64,000 nucleotides of DNA from Gyromitra esculenta (lineage: Eukaryota > Ascomycota > Pezizomycetes > Pezizales > Discinaceae), in contig JBCAML010000003.1 of NCBI GenBank assembly GCA_038503075.1, positions 2,914,001-2,978,000 on the forward strand, written 5' to 3'. The position numbers were made by a program, and so were the translations under genes. Shown one piece after another: positions 44,742 to 55,560 of this stretch. Below the pieces are notes generated by a model. It saw only the letters and a program-made list of their open reading frames with translations. It searched no databases and was not told the DNA's origin. Position 1 is the stretch's first letter. Every line of letters begins with the position of its first letter.

Positions 44742-45644
44742 TTATATCACATGTTGTCCAGCCATTTGGTGAACGGATCCTTTGAGTTTAACCTCCTCGC
44801 AGCCATTTATTCTTGGGGATGGTCTAGGAGATGGTTCGCCCCGCTTAGCTAGTACACCCAAATTGCCCACCACTAGGTATATCTTCATCAGCTTATATTC
44901 GACTCAATACTATAAGAAGGGCAAAAGCTCACATTCCATAGCGTCTTCGAAGGCATCGTCATCCATGGCATCCATAGATGCAAATGCTTCTTCGACAGCA
45001 CCCTTAGCTACACTTCGAGCATTTTCATAGTCCCTTGTACAATCATACAGAAACGCACTATATTCCAATTTAACAGATAATCGAAGTGGATGCGATCCTG
45101 GTAGTAGACGTCTTGCAATTTCCTCGGCTTTAATGAAGGCATCGATGGTCGGTGTGATGTATGCATACGAAGTATTCAGCGAACCAACTCCATTAATGCC
45201 CATCGAGCAAGAGAGACGTGACGCTGCACCATTGGTTGACTTCGATGAAAAGCTGGGCGCCATGGTAGTTTTTGCTTGGTATGTGTGATCGAAAAGGACG
45301 AATATGTGGAGGAATGACGCATTAAGTTTGGCAACCAGTACTCGAAGTTCATTCAACAAAGTGTATTTGGAAGATGTATAGTCAACCATGGCGGGTTTGA
45401 TTTCGTTATTCAGAATCGTAAGACCTTCACGAGCCATCCAAATTATATGACGATATAAGTCTAAGGATTTGGTTGTCCGTGTGGGGTCCAACTTCCGTTG
45501 CTTTCGTGCGCGCAGAAGCTTACGAGATAGGAGAGTCGAGAGGCCCAGGAGTTTGTAAAGGCCTGCCGAGAGAGAGATGCTAAGGATTGCAGTAGACTTC
45601 GCATAAGCCCCCAGGTATTTCTGATCCACCTCAGAGCCGACCAT
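44742..45644 (-). CDS. 14-3-3 family protein (Pezizomycotina type)
   Basis: Two exons (44933-45644, 44742-44872) give 280 residues. The N-terminus MVGSEVDQKYLGAYAKS and the helices SAGLYKLLGLSTLLSRKLL, HIIWMAREGLTIL and LRVLVAKLNASFLHIFVLF match a diverged 14-3-3 fold. The second half, LPGSHPLRLSVKLEYSAF then YENARSVAKGAVEEAFASMD, is the most 14-3-3-like part. The intron is supported because joining T|TG restores ELVGNLGVLAKRGEPSPRPSP, the usual continuation in this fungal group. An unspliced message would stop nine residues after the junction. Canonical 14-3-3 proteins bind phospho-Ser/Thr partners; whether this diverged form does is unknown. The TMAPSFSSKSTNG loop in the middle is low complexity. 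Confidence 0.82.
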
Positions 45645-46718
45645 ACTCCCTGCTGCTACCGAATAGTCGTATTGTTGAGATTGGCAGAAATTAACTATCG
45701 TCGCAATTTGTAAGCGTAACTTCTAAGAGAGTCCCGGGAGGACTTGAGGATCAGCGCAATCAGTAATAATTCTAGAAATGCGCTGGGTCCATTAATGATT
45801 TGCTGAATCGAGTTTCCAGTAGACTTTCTTGAGCGTACAATCGGTGATTCTGATACCAATGGTACGAATAAAGACAAAATATAAAGCGAGAGACAAATAT
45901 TTCCTAGCGAGATAGTACAAAGGCTTCGTGAGAATTAAGTAGATACTCACCAGTTGTGATATATACCTTCCCAGGTTTGATGCGAAATGCGTAAAATAGC
46001 TGTATGCAGTCGGAAGATTCTTGAATTCACTAGAATCGCATCCTCGACAAGAGAACTTTCTCCTCTCAAGCCCATATGGCCATTTGAATCGAAGCGATGT
46101 TCCACGTGTAAGATTGAGATGCTCGGGGAACCTCGCGTCGATTAGATGAGATGCAATACTCCAGTATGTCGTATACCGTATGGTGTAGCTCAGCCTACGT
46201 CGGGTTCAGGTGCGTGGGCGAGTCGTAGAAACAACCTATGCGCGATACCAAACAGTAACGAATGTCAATTCGATGGGCTAGAAGGCTCGAGAGTAGATAA
46301 GTAGCAAACAGTGAGTGGGATGAGTGGGAGAATGAGGAAAAGGCGATATCTTGATCTGGTCTTCCTGTGTCGCCTACTTCTCTTTGGGGCGTTTCTTTTT
46401 TTTGCCGTGCATGACATGGCCATATCCATAGCAGGCGACGATCACGTTCGGGCTGCTATGTCTGTGCCTGCTTGCTGACTTGGACTTCTCACTTCCTAGC
46501 TGCCACAGCCTGCAGCTATACCACCTTGCATGCGTTGTCAGGCTGCTTCATTTTGGTGGTTAGCCAGGTCACCCCAACAAGGATTATAGCCAGGATGCGG
46601 CCAGCGGCCAGTGTCTTGGCTAACTCCTCACAGCAAAGCCGCATAACATTATTGTTATTATTGTTATTATCAGTGGGATGTAGGCAATTAGGGAGATATG
46701 GCGGAATAACTACTCGGA
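45645..46718. other. Intergenic region upstream of the 14-3-3 gene
   Basis: A short hydrophobic open frame at 45695-45877 (minus) was considered as an extra exon but does not connect in phase by an obvious intron. TTATTG repeats occur at 46648-46670. Nothing else is recognised. Confidence 0.4.
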
Positions 46719-46805
46719 TACCGTATTTATTTGGTTAATTGGCTAAGTCCGGTATCTCTGAGGTACTTTCAGCAACTAGCAAATTATATACAAAGTTGTT
46801 GTACT
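46719..46805 (+). mobile_element. Half MITE of the 43543 family
   Basis: It starts TACCGTATTTATTTGG and continues GGCTAAGTCCGGTATCTC and AGCAACTAGCAAA, as at 43543, to about 46805. The second arm is missing. Confidence 0.7.
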
Positions 46806-46812
46806 AAAGGTG

Positions 46813-47020
46813 TACTCATGTCGCCGAGTTGCTATTGCTTTCCCGATCTAGGAAATAGATCTGGATTCTTACGCAAGTAGGAAACTTTCCAGCGTGGCAA
46901 CCAACTTCTTAGCCACTCTTTCCAAGAATTAGCCTCTCATAGCGGTCTCGCTGGGTAGTTTTTGGTGGGCAGATCTACTTCTATAAAGGGGAAAGCAATA
47001 GCAACTCGGCGACATGAGTA
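46813..47020. mobile_element. MITE with perfect 33-bp TIRs (TACTCATGTCGCC)
   Basis: TACTCATGTCGCCGAGTTGC plus a further 13 bases (TATTGCTTTCCCC-type) is repeated in exact inversion at the other end. 208 bp, TA at both ends. Confidence 0.85.
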
Positions 47021-47029
47021 GGTGTAAGT

Positions 47030-47220
47030 GACGAGAACTGTGGCTTAGAAGTTGCTTTCGGTAAAATGGAGTACAAACCGCATTCCTTGCCCTATCATGA
47101 AAATTGTAAGAAAAAAGCAAGGTAAGTTCTGTTATAAATACTACATGTATGTCAACTAGAAATTGATGACTGTACCAATGTTAAGCAGATGTGATTGTTG
47201 AAAGGTCAAGAAGACGGTGC
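47030..47220. repeat. Dispersed repeat shared with 52785-52970
   Basis: Blocks ACTGTGGC-AGAAG-TGCTTTC, AAACCGCATTCCT, ATCATGAAAAT, TTGAT-ACTGTA and TGATTGTTGAAAGGTC occur in the same order and spacing as at 52785-52970. Both copies sit next to GTACTACGG-family MITE arms. Type unknown. Confidence 0.6.
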
Positions 47221-47980
47221 AGCTCTTTTCTTGGGGACTCAAACTCGCTTCAAGTTCATAGTTTTACTAACCAACTTTACCCAATGTTTAGTCCATAAAA
47301 TTCACCACCGCCTACCATTTTTATTAGGCCTCTTGAAGAGTTGTGGAGTGGGATGAAAAACTGGTGGTTCAGGCTCTTACTTGCACCGCCACCTGTCATC
47401 AGACTTATCTCCACACCCGTAATCATCAAAACAAGCACTAATTCTACCAATCAGCAACAGTGCATCGACGAGGATATCTATTGCCTCGCAGTAACTAGTT
47501 ATCAAGTGCTCAGGCATACCGATCCACGAATTTCCTGGAACAATGGAAGGTTCAACTACAACTAGCTAGCTGGATTGCTATTATGCGACAAATAAATAGC
47601 TATAAGGGCTGATATCATAAGAAGATCGAGGTCGTGTTAGCACCAGGTCGTATCAGATCAATTTATATGGTATATCGAGCTATGTGGAGGGACGAGAGGC
47701 AATATTTAGTGCCTCAAAGCGTTTTATGGAATACTGTCTCGCACGATATATAGGGATAGTAATTGAAACGTGTAGCATAATTACAGTAGTTAGCTTAGGA
47801 TCATAGCTTAGGATCCTAATCATCCCATCAAACCTCATACACTTGCGGAATATAGGAAGCACCTTGTTTGGCTGGGTATCGAAAGAGGCGTTCGAAAGGG
47901 AGGAAAAATGTTATTAAAACTCTACCTGGTATTAACTCTTTACCCACATACCGTATATACATGTATAGTGTGCGAAGCCG
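47221..47980. other. Intergenic, with a MITE remnant
   Basis: At about 47380-47425 an end of the GTACTACGG family remains (CACCGCCACCTGTCATCAGACTTAT in parts). No gene is supported. Confidence 0.4.
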
Positions 47981-48264
47981 TACTCATGTCACCAGATTTA
48001 TAACGCCGGATGACCAAATTCTGACCAAAGTCGGAATTATCATATCTGTGGTATAAGATACAGAAAAAGTAGTATTTGAGAGCGGCAGCAACTTCGGCAC
48101 ACTTTAGACAATGTATCTTAATTATTATAATTTTCTATATCCTGTGGCTGTTGAAGAATCGAGCTTTCTGTAGGGATTTCACCAGTGTCTGTGACCCGTT
48201 TTCGCGTTCTGTATCCATAGTTAGACTTTAATCATCTGGCATTATAAGTCTGGTGACATGGGTA
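47981..48264. mobile_element. MITE with TACTCATGTCACC TIRs
   Basis: Left arm TACTCATGTCACCAGATTTA-AACGCC-GATGA; inverted right arm TACCCATGTCACCAGACTTA-AATGCC-GATGA. 284 bp. The ends resemble those of the MITE at 46813. Confidence 0.75.
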
Positions 48265-49412
48265 AGAGATGTGAACTTTCCACACCTCCATAACTCCCTG
48301 AGAGACCTGAGTAAAGCCCTAGTTAATGAAATAAGAATGCTATGTATTAGATATTAAACAAAGTTAGCTCACAAAACGACGAAACCCAAACGAGCTTGAG
48401 TCCCCCAGGAAAAAAGCTGCACCGCCACCCGTCCACAGACTTACCCTGACGCCCGTAGTACCACCTAGTATCAAATTAAGCCTAACACGGGATACTCTCA
48501 GGTTGTATTTTCCTGCTACAGTACATACAGTATACGTATACATTTAGTCTTAGTTCTCACTGCCGTCAATAAATAATTACTACATGTAGTACGAGCGACC
48601 TTTCTTGATGCGTGTAGCTGTACGCAAGCTTTACAAGTGAAGCAGCATACGTGTATCTTTGTGGAAGCAAATATATAGCCTGCAATGAACTCAAATACAT
48701 ATACAGCAGATACATATCAAATAGCTAGAGTTAACCCTGTGCAACTTTACACAGCCTCATAAAGTAGTAGCCTAGATGATAAAATTAGGTGACCTTTTGC
48801 TATTGAAACATAATAGAACGCATCCCCAATATGTGAGGTAAGCTCAAAGTCTTATTAGGCTCGACTGGGTACGTTAGATAACGCCTGCCGTTAAATAATA
48901 CAGAGTTTCAAGTCAAAAGCTCCCTCCACTCACTTCTTTTTCGCACAACCACCGCTTTCTTGGGGCTGTTATAATATGTCATCCTAGAGACAGGGTGACT
49001 AGAACATTGGGAACCGAACTCTCCAATAAAAATATGAAAAGGAGGGGCAGATCGCTGAGTAACAACATCGTATTACGCAGTTAATCGCAAGCTCACCGTA
49101 GGGTTCGCACAGTAAAGAAGTCCCATAACCAAAAAAACACCTAAACACCAAAAGTTGGAAGGGAACGAAAAATAAAAGAAAAATTTAGTGGACGAAAAAT
49201 AAATAACATAGATAAAAACACTTGATGGTGTAGTAAAACCACCTAACTCACTCTCCACTCCAAGGGAGAAATGATCTTGAATACATTATATACCGCTGAT
49301 GCACAGTGCCCCTCTAAACTTTGAATATCTTTCTTCCTTCTCATCATCTTGTTCCTGCTCGTGACTTGCATGCATCTCCTTCGGCGCAAGCCGTGACTAA
49401 TATGGCTGGCCC
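48265..49412. other. Intergenic region
   Basis: Contains one end of a GTACTACGG-family MITE at about 48415-48465 (CACCGCCACCCGTC-CAGACTTACCC-CCCGTAGTA). Otherwise AT-rich with no supported gene. Confidence 0.4.
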
Positions 49413-50387
49413 TCAGCCGTATATGTCATCAAAACCATCCAAGCCCAATGGCACCGAAAAGGGACTTTTCAATGCCCGAGGCGGTCTCCGAATCACTTCT
49501 ACGAATGTTGCTGCAGAAGGAGGTGCTTCATCGTCATATGATAACCTATAAGTCCTTGTTCCAACACTTGCGGGATCAAGAAAGTGACATTCATATTTAG
49601 TATCGGGTCGAATACTGTATGCTGGGAATAATATATCGCGTAGCTGTTCCTTTGTTGGGCTTGGAGCGACAGCGGTATAGACTGTGTCGGAGGCCTCGGG
49701 GTCTGCTGGGTGGCGCCTTTCCCAGCCATCGTCTTGTTTTTGCGATCCGATCTCTCCAGGTACTGCAGTTGCTGAACGGTCGGGCATTGTCGATGCGGCC
49801 GCTGGGCCCGCTAATCGTGCATCTAAAGGTGAGTCGCTGATGCCCCTCCGTTGGCTCGTCTTGTGGATGTGTGTGGCACGGTTTATTGCCCTCATAACAC
49901 GCGCAGGTGGCGGCGGTAATGTCATCCAAGCGGTGGCAATTCTAGACCCAGGCAAAGCGGAAACAACAGGTGGATGTCTGTCATTAATGGGCGGGTGTAT
50001 CTTGGGTAGTTCAGCGACAGTTACGGTTGTAATTCGTTGGTTTTTCTGCTTTTCGGCATGCGATACAAGGTCTTCCAGTGGCTGGAGTTCAGCCCCGGGT
50101 ACAACTGAGAGGTAAAACTGGCTTGCGGCCTTCAAGGAAGAAGGGGTGCCGATTCCACGCGAAGTTTTGGTGTTTACATGTGAAGAAGCTCTTGAGGATT
50201 GCCTAGAAGTGTTGTTTCGAACGAAGGATGGTATTGGACCAGACTCAATCTCTTCCCGCCAAAGTAATTGCGATTCATTGCGAGCTTCGCGACTGGGTTT
50301 GCTGGTTTGCGAGCCATGAAAGCACGAGCATGAAAAGACGTAAAAAGCTAAGACAGATATCAAGCGATTGCAACCTGTATCTGACAT
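49413..50387 (-). CDS. Hypothetical protein, 324 aa
   Basis: Single open frame of 324 residues from ATG at 50387. The first 25 residues (ISVLAFYVFSCSCFHGS) are hydrophobic and could be a signal or anchor. The middle is Ser/Pro/Arg-rich and probably disordered, with PPPPARVMRAINRATHIHK as the most structured-looking stretch. The C-terminal 90 residues are richer in ordered residues (YECHFLDPASVGTRTYRLSY, ATFVEVIRRPP) and end SPFSVPLGLDGFDDIYG. No family was recognised. The long frame is longer than expected by chance, but the opposite strand also has shorter open frames. Introns may be missed. Confidence 0.55.
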   Translation of the reverse strand: MSDTGCNRLISVLAFYVFSCSCFHGSQTSKPSREARNESQLLWREEIESGPIPSFVRNNTSRQSSRASSHVNTKTSRGIGTPSSLKAASQFYLSVVPGAELQPLEDLVSHAEKQKNQRITTVTVAELPKIHPPINDRHPPVVSALPGSRIATAWMTLPPPPARVMRAINRATHIHKTSQRRGISDSPLDARLAGPAAASTMPDRSATAVPGEIGSQKQDDGWERRHPADPEASDTVYTAVAPSPTKEQLRDILFPAYSIRPDTKYECHFLDPASVGTRTYRLSYDDEAPPSAATFVEVIRRPPRALKSPFSVPLGLDGFDDIYG

Positions 50388-51714
50388 TGCGGGGATCTAG
50401 GAGGTAGGAGAATGAGAGAGCGCGAGGGGTATAGCGTAGGCGAGATGATATAACTAGAGGACAAACGCCAAAAGAGAAGCACGGAGCACATGAGATGGGA
50501 TAATACTTTGAATAAATTATACCTAAAGTAGATATTTAAGAAAAAAAATCCTGACATGAAAAAGAGAGAGGATGTTTGGGGGAAGAGGGCGAGGAGGGTG
50601 TACGAACAGGGGTAGAGGGACATGTATGTTCTTGTGCTTTTTGGGTGTTTCAAAGCTATTCAGGGCATCGGCGTTCTAATGGAATGAATGGCCCAAAGTC
50701 TGAAGCACGATCATTATGATACCGCATCCAGTTAATACGAATTCCTAATTTCGAGTTTCTAGTTATATGCCCCATCCTGTCCCCATTTGGCCAATAGTTA
50801 GGTTTACCACAGAGCAAGGGTAGCGTGGAGCCGCTGCTGGGGCATTGACAAAAAAGCAAAACAATATCATAAACAGATTGATTTACTGTTATTAATTTGT
50901 GTAGCTTTAGCGTGAAAATGATATCTAGATGTTCGCATGGCAGCTGCCCTTTTAACTACAGGCGATTAAGTAGTACACGCATTTATTCTCTAGGATTCTC
51001 GTTGTAACGTGTGCTTTAAGGGCAAGGGGCTGTACTTTATACGTGTGAAGTACTCGAGGCAGCCACGAATCGAGCCTGAGAACAATTTCGCTGGTAGTGA
51101 CTTCTGATTCACCTTCGCCTAACACATCGACCGATTGATTAGTCAACTAACACTTGCATGTTCAGGTTCTTTATGTCTGCCCGAGTACATTTGGTAGATT
51201 TTACTCCGAATCCTGGTCGTGCCGTACAAAAATCAGAGAGAAGGATTTGATACGACATGTATCCTATGATAGATTCCGTATAGCAGGATAGGAACGAGCT
51301 CTAAGTTGATAGAGTACACGTATAGCGTGGAAGAAGCCTGCCTGGATTCTATGCTTCTATGTAGTGAGGATGTACAATCTAGATTTCAGAGTTAGACCTA
51401 TATCTAGGACACTTGGCGAGTCTGGAAATTGTGGATCATGTAAGATACGAACAAAATGGTCTTCCCATAGCGCGTATATACCTTACTCTGTGGATGGGAT
51501 GACCGTTCAAGGTTATAGAAAATCGTTGTACTTATTTTCCCCCAGTGATTCGTTTGACTTTGCTCCTAATTGAAAAGCAAATAAATATTGACGAATGGAG
51601 CATCTTACAAAGAAAAAATCCCCAAGAGTGTTCTTCGCTCGTTTAAGAACTCCACCCATCGAACTCCAAATCTGCGCAGCAGGAAAATATTAAAATTGAC
51701 AACTGAGGCGATTA
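50388..51714. other. Intergenic region
   Basis: Between the hypothetical gene and the 3' end of the membrane-protein gene. Short frames at 50656-50859 and 51364-51573 lack recognisable features. No gene is supported. Confidence 0.4.
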
Positions 51715-52404
51715 TCACATATCAGAAGAGTCTTCAGACGCATCGACCCGGACCACATCCAGGTCACTTTTTAGACCTCTTCGCCTCCCTATTTGACCGC
51801 TCAGGAGAAATGGGAAATCTTCATCTTCTTCCTCAAGAATCGTAGGGATCGAAGTAGGGAACAACGTGCGGGATGTAGAAGAATGTGACTGTTGCCCTAA
51901 AACAGGCATTGTAGGGATGGATGCGAAAGGTCGATTCTTTGAAGTGTTTTGAGACGAGGCGGAAGATATGGTTGATGGTGCACGTGAGATTGTATCCATC
52001 TCTAATTCATCCTGAAGCCCGAGCGCACCAGCAAAGATGTAGGTTGCGAGGCCAAGAAAACCACCCATTAACACACCTAAATATGGTATTATCAGCCATG
52101 AGACGAGAGTAGCGGCATTACTCAAAATAGTTTATAGTCACCAATGATCGCTGCCGTCCCACAGAAAATATAAATTGCCTGTTGTGAGTGAGCAATCTGG
52201 CGCCTCAGAGTAAGAGGATAAACTGACCTCCAGGCGAGAGAGAAAAATATATGGCAGATGCATGAAAAAAGCTATGAGCTTGGAGACATGATATATAATA
52301 ACCATGACGGGCAGAAAGATAACCAAAACAATACGAAGTATGAGAAATAAAGGTGAGAGGAGGAGTATCTGAGATATGTACGACAATGCAGATAAGGCAT
52401 GCAT
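51715..52404 (-). CDS. Small multi-pass membrane protein, 191 aa
   Basis: Three exons (52228-52404, 52142-52178, 51715-52076) join in phase to 191 residues. Residues 1-59 contain two hydrophobic segments (QILLLSPLFLILRIVLVIFL and IIYHVSKLIAFFMHLPYIFL), followed by LEAIYIFCGTAAIIGVLMGG and GLATYIFAGALGL. Residues from about 90 are hydrophilic and Ser-rich, with an acidic EEEDEDFPF motif and a basic GRRRGLK patch. Without the second intron the protein would stop or lose the third membrane segment. The layout of an N-terminal membrane part and a disordered cytosolic tail, with LE-IYIF and the Gly-rich third segment, recalls an uncharacterised family widespread in Pezizomycotina. Role unknown; a lipid-droplet or ER assembly factor is only a guess. 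Confidence 0.72.
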
Positions 52405-52551
52405 CTAGATAGAAAGGGCTGGCAGGGGTAGGTTGATGGTACTGGGATGAGAAGCGAGTGACGGGAAGTGACTTGCCGGTGTGTCGTAATATGACTGACT
52501 AACTGGCTGTTGTGTTGTTGATGAGGTTGGCCGTATGATTACATGTAGGTA

Positions 52552-53005
52552 GTACTACGGGGTAAATCTGTCACCAGGTGGCGGTGCAGCACTTCTCTCA
52601 AGGAGCCCAAGCTTGCTTGAATCTCCTAATTCTCCCAACTAACTTAGATTGATGCTTAGTACGTAGTATCCTTATTTTATTAAAAAGTATTTACCAGGTC
52701 TCTTGGTGAGTTGTAGGCTGGGAGGGAAGGTTGTCATCTCTTACTCACGCCACCTGGTGACAGGCTTATCCCAGCAGGGAAAATGGCGATAACTGTGGCA
52801 CAGAAGCTGCTTTCGATAGCACGGAACATAAACCGCATTCCTAGGCTGATCATGAAAATAGTAATAAATGTGCAAATTAAATTTTATTCTGAATACGGTG
52901 TCGGATGGAAATTGATAACTGTATTGATGTTGAGGAGATATAATTGTCGAAAGGTCGGAGATGATACGCCATAGTTAGTCATATTTATCCCTACACCCGT
53001 AGTAC
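52552..53005. mobile_element. MITE, GTACTACGG family, interrupted
   Basis: Left arm GTACTACGGGGTAAATCTGT-ACCAGGTGGCGGTGCAGC at 52552. The inner part of the inverted arm (GCCACCTGGTGACAGGCTTATCC) is at about 52749-52772 and its end (TATCCCTACACCCGTAGTAC) is at about 52986-53005. About 205 bp separate the two, including the dispersed repeat shared with 47030-47220. Confidence 0.65.
52785..52970. repeat. Dispersed repeat shared with 47030-47220
   Basis: Same block order as the other copy. It appears to sit inside the arm of the MITE at 52552-53005. Confidence 0.55.
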
Positions 53006-53133
53006 TCGTGTACTAGGGTATGAACCTGAAAACATGGGTGGTGAATTTGTATGGCAAAATATCCGTGCACCACTCCGTCGCATACAAAGCCACACACCCC
53101 ATGTTTTCAGGTTCATACCCTGGTACACGAGTA
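53003..53133. mobile_element. Short near-palindromic MITE (TACTCGTGTAC)
   Basis: 131 bp. Arms TACTCGTGTAC-AGGGTATGAACCTGAAAACATGGG are inverted at both ends with one mismatch, and TTTGTATG/CATACAAA pairs further inside. TA ends overlap the end of the preceding MITE. Confidence 0.85.
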
Positions 53134-54162
53134 TATACCATCTCCACGCTCCTACCCCTAGTACATGATTTGACCTTGGCGCCAAGACATTTTAGAGTTG
53201 ACACATTCTACTCATCTACAGAGCTGCTGCAAACCTCAACCAAGTACGTGTACTCATCAAGCAGTCTTCTTATCCACATTACTACACATTTTCTCGTTTA
53301 CTCCTCATATCCATGCTCTTACCATGTTTACCTCAACAAAATCTGCAGCAATAATCAGTCTTTCTATGCTTCTTTTAATTCACTCGTACATCCCCCCCCC
53401 ACATCAACTAGATCATTTTTCCGTTAACTACCCCCCTACAGCTGCTACTCCGCCTACGAACATTCTCTGATATCAACCTCTACCAATAACAATCTCTCGC
53501 TAGATGTGATCCTCGAAACACTGGTGTCTGTTTTTCTTCTCTGTGTAGGCATAGTCCTCAACAATAACCAGGAACTGAAGTCAATATCATGGGCGGTCTG
53601 GAGTGGACAACTTGAGCGGGAACGCGGAAGTGGGCCATACGGGTACCTAGAGGAGAGGCTAGGGTTTCTGGATATTCGGGTTAGTTCTGCCAGGCTATCA
53701 TATTACGAGGCTATGTGAGAAAATAACTTGTGCTGATCATTTGCGTGTTACAGGGAAAGAGGGCAGAATTCGCGAAGTGGGTCAAAGAAAGTGAGAAATA
53801 GGCTTTTGGCAGGAATGCGATAGCTGATAGTTTGTTTTTTGTATGTTGTACGATGCTGGAGGTATAATTATATTTGAGAAGTTTTTTTCCTCTTAAAGAA
53901 GGCACTGACACGGGAGGACACCCTCAAATCTGGGCGACATATTCCCTTGTAAAGAAACATAATAAACCCTTATACTTCAGATATCACAATATATATTGGT
54001 CGTATTTAGGAGGATGTGCTAAAGTTCTGAAGTAGTGTGTATTTGTAAGAGCTCTTAGATTTTATCTACCGAGGCTTCACCGGAAAAAAGAGACTTTCCA
54101 AGTTTGCCTAACCATCAGAAACGTTTTGCAAACACTATTTGCTTTTTTTGATACTTTTTCGT
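53134..54162. other. Intergenic region downstream of eEF1B-alpha
   Basis: Short plus-strand frames (53020-53470, 53506-53718) are Ser/Thr/His-rich without conserved motifs. No gene is supported. Confidence 0.4.
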
Positions 54163-55560
54163 CTACACTTTTTGCATAGCCACGATCTAAGGTTTCCCAA
54201 TGCATATTTTAGTACACGCAAGATGAGAGAGCATTGATTCAAGCTTACATCGGTGCTCTGAACGTGGTCATCATCTTCCATAATTTCTTGTTGCAGATCC
54301 TCAAGAGAGATTTTCTCATCCTCGACGACCAGGTTAATCTGTAGCTTTTTGATACCATAGCCGACAGGAACTAAGGCAGAAGCGCCCCAGACAAGGCCAT
54401 CTATGAAACCTAGTGTTAGATAACAGCAATATTTTGATACACACTCGAAGAGGCCCAATATTAGGTGGATTGCAAAACCGAGACTTACCTTTCTGGATAG
54501 CCTTAACGTTCGCCTGTAATACGTTCTAGTCTAAGTTAGAATCGAGAGCTCTGTTTAGTCTTACAGTCGATGGATTGGCAAACCATATCAGTCTCATCAT
54601 CCCATGGCTTAACATCCATTGTAACCATTGACTTGGCGGCTATAAAGATATAACTGTTAGGCAAAATCTATAAAATAGTTGTAGGGGCTGTAATATCATA
54701 CCTGGTTTGACTTGGAGTGCCTATATCTTGCATTAGTGATGATTCTCAGGTAATAGTATAGTTCTATGTGAAATATACCTTTTTAGCAGCATACTCTTCC
54801 AATCTCTTTTTAGTAAGCGCCTCCTTCTCGGCATCATCCTCTTCATCGGAAGATCCGAAAATATCGACATCGTCATCGTCCTCCTCTGCCGCCGGAGCAG
54901 CAGCAGGGGTCACAGCCGAAGGGGAAGTCTCAGGGCCGTAGGTCGATGCAGCGGCGGAGGTATCACCAGGTAGGGTAGTGAACTCATCTTGGAAGGATGC
55001 TATGTGCTTACACCAACGAGCGACGTGGGGGTACTTTGCGGGCTCGGGGGTCTTTGAGACAACCCCATAGACGGCAACGTCAGCCTGGGAAGGTGAAGTT
55101 CTAGAGTATCAGGGGGTGATTAGTGTAAAGGTATATCTAAGAAGTACTAATAAAATAAAATAAAATAAAATACGACAAGCAGTTGAAAAGAAAGAATCAG
55201 AACATAATTCATTCCAGTCATAGTCTATCCTGCTAACACCAAGGAAACTTTTTATGGCTCAAACGTGAGTAAAAAAGTGAACACTTCATGTGATTTCTCC
55301 GACCATCTAATTGATCAAAGAAGTTGAACATGTATCTGCAAAGCAAACCATCCCATCTGTGAACCAAGCACTGTAACGAATGATAAATGGGAACAAGCAG
55401 AAATTTAAACATACCCGGTAATATAACTCCTAGTTTCCAACCAAGAGTTGAGAACTGAATTTTGAAAACAAATCAGGTCCTGCGTTTGGCACACAGCTCC
55501 AAATCAAAAGGAAAACACACCAGCCAAACCAGCATCAGCAGCAAGATCAGTGAAGCCCAT
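54163..55560 (-). CDS. EFB1: Translation elongation factor 1-beta (eEF1B-alpha, nucleotide exchange factor)
   Basis: Eight exons on the minus strand: 55521-55560, 55415-55454, 54779-55100, 54702-54720, 54584-54639, 54489-54525, 54249-54400, 54163-54186. They join in phase to 229 residues. The N-terminal GST-C-like part starts [20 protein letters not shown], with [11 protein letters not shown] and [12 protein letters not shown]. An acidic linker follows ([18 protein letters not shown]), then the exchange domain: [47 protein letters not shown], and the C-terminus HVQSTDIVAMQKV. It recharges eEF1A with GTP in the cytosol. The final 24-nt exon restores the conserved end (family STDV-AMQKL). Exon 7 uses ATAG|ATGGCC to give KDGLVWG. 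Intron 2 is long (314 nt), which is common for a highly expressed gene. Confidence 0.95.

Noticed and set aside
45695..45877. Extra N-terminal exon for the 14-3-3 family gene
   Set aside because: No in-phase GT-AG intron links it, and the start at 45644 already gives the usual N-terminus.
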